Below, one piece after another: positions 59,345-64,000 of a stretch of DNA of 64,000 bases. The DNA is from Phallus indusiatus. Lineage: Eukaryota > Basidiomycota > Agaricomycetes > Phallales > Phallaceae. Made by a program: the position numbers and the translations under genes. Under the pieces are notes generated by a model. It searched no databases and was not told the origin of the DNA. It saw only the letters and a program-made list of their open reading frames with translations. Where the stretch lies: the NCBI GenBank assembly GCA_027605045.1, contig JAQFWX010000087.1, positions 62,001-126,000 of the forward strand, read 5' to 3'. Every line of letters starts with the position of its first letter. Position 1 is the stretch's first letter.

Positions 59345-60874
59345 TTAATCTATCCAGACATGAACACCTTTAGGGAGCAAGGTATCCGCAAGTTCAGAAT
59401 ATCTAGCTTTATTACCAGCGTCCGAGTCCTCCATTATCAAATTCTCGGGCCCAATGTTTGAGATAGCGTCCAAGAAAGTTTGCGATAGTATCTCGTCAAG
59501 CCTATCAAAAACGAGAGTTTCAAGTCTCAAATAGGCTAATGGAGAATCCAGCGCTTCCATCTTATTGCAATCCAATAGTGCTAGCGTATGAAGACAAGGG
59601 AAAATGGCGCGGATGTCAGTATCTGACAATGAAGTGAAGATGGACCACGCTGAAAAATGTAATCCTAGATGTGTTAATTTTGGCATAAAACGGATTAATT
59701 TGATAATCGGGGAATAGTCGAACGGAGTATATGCTTGTCCTATGAGGACAAGTGGGTATACCGGTCCGTAAGGGGGAGGGGGTTCGTATCCGGCAGAAAT
59801 TGAAAACCGACCATCACCGGAAATCGTTATAAACAGATTATTAAGGCTTGCGAATTGAGGAAATGTTCCCGGTGGGATCGTCTCGAAGATGCTGAAGGGC
59901 GTAGTACCTGGGGTATGATATGTAGTGTTTGGAAGTGGGGGAGCGTAGTCCTTATAATGTCTTCGAAACTGAGACAGTCTTGAGGTTCGAATGCAGGCCG
60001 AGAACTTTCGAATATAATGATAGGCTGCCGTACCCTTGGATTCCAATGTAAGTTCTTTGAGGTTGTAGAATTCTGTCGACGATGTGGTCACCGAAGAAGC
60101 ACTGGGTGATGATCTCTCACTCTTCTTCGAGATTTTGAGCACTAGAATGCTTAACAAGGGACAATCAGAGAGAAAAACAAGAAGTTGAGATAGATTTGGT
60201 GTGTTGCTCAAATACGAAAGTGTGAGATTTGTTAGCCTGTTAGGCGGAAGCGAAAACCACGGAAGCTGCCATCCATGCATCGCGAGTTCTTGAAGACAGG
60301 AGAAGTCTATTGGCACGTAATCCGTTAATAAAACGGGTTCCGCCCGATCTTCAAGGGAGACTGCGACTATTGTAACGTCAAAACGTTGCAGTCGTAGCGG
60401 TGGGAATTTGAGTTTTTGAAACGCGCGCTGAATAAATTTGATTTCATCCCATTTGATATGAAGAGTTAAGGAACGTAACCAGGAGAAAATGTCGGAGAGT
60501 GTCCATAAAATCAAGATGAAATCGCGAAGACTGTCGAATCGCATTCTTGACCATGTGAGCGCGAGAGGGGCATCTCTGGACCGGCTTAGAAACAAATCCA
60601 AGATCGGACGGGGGTAAGGTAATTTGATATACATCCATAAAATTGGCCATCCTAGGGCACATTCTCTCCAATAACGACAAACAGATGAGATTCTGATGGC
60701 AGTCGCTCCCGGGCATAGAGGATAAGACGAAGTTTGGACGGCTAAAACGAAAATGTTGTAGAGAATATCATGAGTCACCCTGTTTATTGGAAGCTTTGAG
60801 TTGTGGGTATTGCTCAGTCGCAACGCGATAGAGCGGAATTTCTGTTTTGTTTGAGGTTTAAGGTTCGAAGTCAT
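59345..60874 (-). CDS. F-box protein, array member 12 (start uncertain)
   Basis: The ATG at 60872-60874 starts MTSNLKPQTKQKFRSIALRL, the counterpart of the shared second-exon helix. The F-box follows (INRVTHDILYNIFVLAVQ ... SSVCRYWRECALGWPILW), then repeats (LAMHGWQLPWFSLPPNRL, LLVFLSDCPLLSILVLKI, PKLTHLGLHFSAWSIF, PCLHTLALLDCNKM) and the end VHVWID. Upstream, a sequence resembling the array's first exon is present (YLMELGDTK-like DNA at about 60950-60985 and a proper intron), but its ATG-YND start has mutated. So the protein may begin at the downstream ATG, losing about 20 residues that lie before the F-box. About 509 residues remain. Confidence 0.78.
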   Translation of the reverse strand: MTSNLKPQTKQKFRSIALRLSNTHNSKLPINRVTHDILYNIFVLAVQTSSYPLCPGATAIRISSVCRYWRECALGWPILWMYIKLPYPRPILDLFLSRSRDAPLALTWSRMRFDSLRDFILILWTLSDIFSWLRSLTLHIKWDEIKFIQRAFQKLKFPPLRLQRFDVTIVAVSLEDRAEPVLLTDYVPIDFSCLQELAMHGWQLPWFSLPPNRLTNLTLSYLSNTPNLSQLLVFLSDCPLLSILVLKISKKSERSSPSASSVTTSSTEFYNLKELTLESKGTAAYHYIRKFSACIRTSRLSQFRRHYKDYAPPLPNTTYHTPGTTPFSIFETIPPGTFPQFASLNNLFITISGDGRFSISAGYEPPPPYGPVYPLVLIGQAYTPFDYSPIIKLIRFMPKLTHLGLHFSAWSIFTSLSDTDIRAIFPCLHTLALLDCNKMEALDSPLAYLRLETLVFDRLDEILSQTFLDAISNIGPENLIMEDSDAGNKARYSELADTLLPKGVHVWID

Positions 60875-61857
60875 TTCTTCGTCTTTCTTTCTATAATATA
60901 TGTTATTATACATGACACTTGGGTTTACAGAAGTCAAACGTACTTTTTCGTATCTCCAAGCTCCATGAGATAAAACAATAGCTTCTATGCTCACTAGGGG
61001 TCGAGGACAGAAGGAAGCTTTGAGCAAGAAAACTGGATGAAAGTGTAAGGTGATTCAAGTAAAAAAAAAAGCCAGCACATGTTCAAACGATCTTTTTATC
61101 GGCGCCGATGACTTGAGCACCACAAATTGAAATTTTTGATTGTGATTATCGTTCAGTTAGGCTGAGTTAGCGATTGTTTTGGCGACCTGGGCGGCAATGA
61201 CGCGGTATGTAAGCACGCTTATGTAAAGTGGTCCGTGCATCTCGCCGTCCAACACCGTTTTGCAGAGCTCAAAATGTTCGTTGTTTTGTCAACGAACTAT
61301 CGTCGAGGCTTCCTATTCGCATAACATCGCATCAAGACAATACCTTGAGCCTTAAACTTTTTCCGCCAGTCCATATTGTTCTTCTGGCAACCCATAAGGT
61401 CGCAAAAAGGATTAGTGTCCCTGCCAAGGTCTGTTCAGCTTCTAGGTTGTCTTTGGCCGCTGACAACATACATACATAGTATATTTGCAGAATGTTATGA
61501 TCTTGGAAACATTTATTCCTTCAAATCATGTTTCCCTTTCGCAGTTTATACCTAGTGTTATCGAGGAGAACTTCCCGGTGGGTGCATGTGCATGTGCCTG
61601 TTCCATCGGAGATGGCTTTCGATTCGATCGCTTCACCGGAGATTTCTTGGCTTTGCTGCTACCCTTGGAGTCATTTGACATCCGCTCGCATCCTTATTGG
61701 CTTGTGGATGGCATCAATGGCAGTAACCCTGACTTCATTTGAAACAGCGCAACATATAAAGCATGGTGTTGTACATAGTTTTGGATCCTGATCAAAGTCG
61801 TCTCCTCTTGCTTTTAGTCTCATCTCGCGTTTAATCAGTCTTTTATTGAATATCATG
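60875..61857. other. Intergenic region with first-exon relic
   Basis: The first 120 bases hold the relic of the array first exon and its intron. The remainder shows only overlapping short ORFs without motifs. Confidence 0.35.
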
Positions 61858-62703
61858 CGCTCCTTTGAAAAATTGTCCTTACTCCTCCTCTCGTTTGCCA
61901 TCGTTGGAGAATGTGAGTTTGTCGTTTCAATCATCCCTAGTATATCTCACAGTTTACATAGATGTTCACGCTCAAACTACCTCCGCTATCTATGTCCCAT
62001 CTGTTTCAGATACAGGAGGATTGGACGACGGTGATTTCCTTCTGGCCTCGGTCATAGGTACTCAAAATGGCGTTACTGTGTATCAAATTGTCCTTGGATC
62101 AACTGACGACGACGGTCCTGCACCAACCTGTATGTGAAACATCCTCCTCACCATTGCATTCCAACTGACACCGTTTTTTTTCCTCTTTAAGTAACGTTGT
62201 CCGAAGGTCCTTCCACTGCACGCTTGTTTGGCTCTTTCGTTGACAGTGGAGTCACTGCCAGTGTCGACATCCAATGCAATATCAACGGGGACACGTCAAG
62301 TTGCGCAGAAACGGATATTGAGGCGTTTGGAACGATATCTTCGTCTTCCTCAGTTTCTGCTTTCACTGAATCGGTTTCTTTGGTTCCCGTAACTCTGGTC
62401 ACCGTATTTCCTGGGGCATCCGTGACCACTAGTGCAGGCCAACCCACTTCCTCCCCGACGGGGTCATCCGATTCCACTGGAAACTCTACACCATCATCTT
62501 CTGGAGGCTCTTCAGGAAATCCTTCCGTGCCCGCTCCCTCTAGCGGATCGTCTCCCGCTCCGGTCCCATCCCCAACCGGCTCGACGAACTCATCGTCGCC
62601 GTCTCCCACTAAGCTGAATCCTCCCCCCAATTCTGCGAATTCTCGTATCACGTCCGCTTTTCTGCTTGTCCTTCCCCTTGTTGTACTTCCCATGTTATTC
62701 TAA
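61858..62703 (+). CDS. GPI-anchored-type Ser-rich secreted protein
   Basis: The ATG at 61858 opens a signal peptide (MRSFEKLSLLLLSFAIVGE). Two short introns follow (about 61912-61969 and 62130-62192), joining YVHAQTTSAIYVPSVSDTGG and LASVIGTQNGVTVYQIVL to LTLSEGPSTARLFGSFVDSG and ASVDIQCNINGDTSSCAETD. A long Ser/Pro/Gly/Thr stalk comes next. The C-terminus has Asn-Ser residues followed by a hydrophobic tail (TSAFLLVLPLVVLPMLF), the usual GPI-anchor signal. It belongs to a set of uncharacterised mushroom wall proteins with an N-terminal beta domain and two Cys. Expected location is the plasma membrane or wall. The opposite strand is also open over 168 codons, a by-product of the biased stalk. 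Confidence 0.75.
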
Positions 62704-63655
62704 AAAAGGCAGTCAGTCAGCATTTGCCGTTATGTATGTAACGCCCTTTTCTCCGAATATTTTGTTCGTATTTTTGGGAACGCGGATTTTATACATTATT
62801 TGCTATCTCTTGTTTTCTGATTTAATATCATCAAATGTAATGGGATAAACAATATTGTCAAGCAACGTCTTTAAGACGACCGTCTTTTTTTTCTTCTCTT
62901 CATCAACGCTTATAATTTGCCCAGCCAATCAAAGACCCGGCCATTAGCCGGTGTTTCCCCGATGGCCGAGAAAAGCGCGCACCGCATTTTAAGCTTATTC
63001 CGAGTCGACGTTGACGTTACTCCCGTAATGTGCTGCCCAGATGCTACGGTTTGACTGAACATTGAGGGTACGTATCACTGATAATTTGTGTATCTTGCTC
63101 AGCAACTTTCTACCTTTGAAACCGCGGTTTTCTTAGATCTTTGGATGATACGCGTCATTTGCCGGGCAGATCAATTGCAGTACTGTACTACAAAGTATGA
63201 TATCGATTTCCTATGCGACACCAGAGTAACCCCGCCGGAAAATAGAACCCTAATACTTTCGGACTTGTCAAAGTGATATTTACAATTCATTTTCCATTTA
63301 GTTCTTGCATGTGGCCAGCCAGGAGCGTTGCCACCCTCTGTTGGTACCGAGGTGTGTAGAAGTTGATAATCATAGCGCAGCGGTATTACTGATTCCTTCT
63401 CAGCAACTTCTCAGCGTCTCAAAATGTTCAAATTAATCTAATATTCTTTTTCAACGATCCAAATATTAGTGCAACTTAGTCATCATTGAACCTGAGCAGT
63501 AAACAATGGACAGTGGTCAACGTCCCTGACTTTCTCCTTTGTCCTTTCAAAAAAGAGTCTGGACTGTCACAAGTATTTACATAATTAAGTGGACATGCAC
63601 CGTTTAAGGAGGAATTTTCCAACTCTTAACCTCTCCATTTCAACGTCTATTCGCG
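62704..63655. other. Intergenic region
   Basis: About 950 bases; no exon, repeat or RNA gene recognised. Confidence 0.3.
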
Positions 63656-64000
63656 ATGCCACTCCCGTCGAAAAAGCCACTTTCATTAACCGAGGAGATT
63701 GAAGAAGGCGCAGCCAGTCTCAAAATAACTTGGTTTAAAATCCAAGGGGTCATCGAAGAGCTGAAATACGCCTCCGTGAATCATCCAGATGAGGACGTCC
63801 GGAAACTTACAGATTGGATGTCATATCAGTTTACACTGTAAGTGTGATACATATGAAATTGAGTATCCTTCCTGTGCTGAACTCAGGTCTTTAACCTACT
63901 ATTTAGGTTCGGAAAGGAAGTGAAAGAGACCGTTGAGAGGAAAGAAAAAGTGTTGAAACGATGGAAATTGGGGGGAGATTTATGCCTAGGACCGATTCCT
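63656..64000 (+). CDS. 5' part of an unrecognised gene (partial)
   Basis: The ATG at 63656 starts MPLPSKKPLSLTEEIEEGAA. A GTAAGT donor at about 63840 and a TATTTAG acceptor at about 63907 join FTL to FGKEVKETVERKEKVLKRW in frame, after which the gene runs off the window. The visible 90 residues are charged and helical. No domain is recognised. The start is chosen for its position directly after a pyrimidine-rich leader and because the frame continues cleanly across a standard intron. Confidence 0.55.

Noticed and set aside
62187..62693. 168-codon minus-strand ORF
   Set aside because: It is antisense to the Ser/Pro stalk of the GPI-type gene, which has a signal peptide, introns and a C-terminal hydrophobic tail.

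Overview
The window is nuclear DNA from a filamentous basidiomycete, most likely an Agaricomycete. Nearly every gene is broken by short GT-AG introns of about 45-65 nt. The protein families also fit that group: an F-box expansion with the 'DIL..IF ... VCRHWR..AL..P.LW' signature, a DUF6534-type membrane protein, Ser/Thr-rich GPI-type secreted proteins, double cupredoxins and a CsbD-like protein. Species cannot be told from sequence alone. All splice models here were read by eye from splice sites, frame and family motifs.

Left part (1-28,200) is a mixed single-copy gene region. In order it holds: the 3' end of a low-complexity protein; a formate/nitrite transporter; an EXPERA (sterol isomerase/EBP-like) membrane protein with a 14-nt micro-exon; divergent from it, a SUZ12-like Polycomb (PRC2) subunit; a secreted cytidine/nucleoside deaminase-fold protein; an acid-sphingomyelinase-like phosphodiesterase; a predicted alpha/beta-barrel protein; a small membrane protein; a DUF6534-like protein with an uncertain 3' end; a CsbD/glycine-rich protein; a small ABM-type monooxygenase; a deleted reductase pseudogene; a GH18 chitinase; a cysteine-patterned Ser/Thr-rich secreted protein; and a double-cupredoxin secreted protein. 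Several of these act at the cell surface or outside the cell.

Right part (28,900-61,000) is a recent F-box gene nursery. At least ten F-box loci plus two fragments belong to related families. Most share a short first exon (M-x-x-Y-N-D...) and a phase-2 intron at the same codon. Several are intact at about 550-600 residues. Others carry a frameshift, a nonsense codon or a lost start, or are only fragments. One has its 5' end interrupted by a 546-bp MITE with an 8-bp target duplication (hAT-like). Two medium-chain reductase paralogues lie among the F-box genes, and a third, internally deleted copy sits about 29 kb away. A gene with two tandem VHL-beta-like domains also lies in the cluster.

The right end (61,800-64,000) holds a GPI-anchored-type secreted protein and the 5' part of an unrecognised gene running off the window. 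The most interesting features are the F-box array as a birth-and-death locus, the tandem VHL-beta gene inside it, two GC-AG introns, the 14-nt micro-exon and the precisely delimited MITE.
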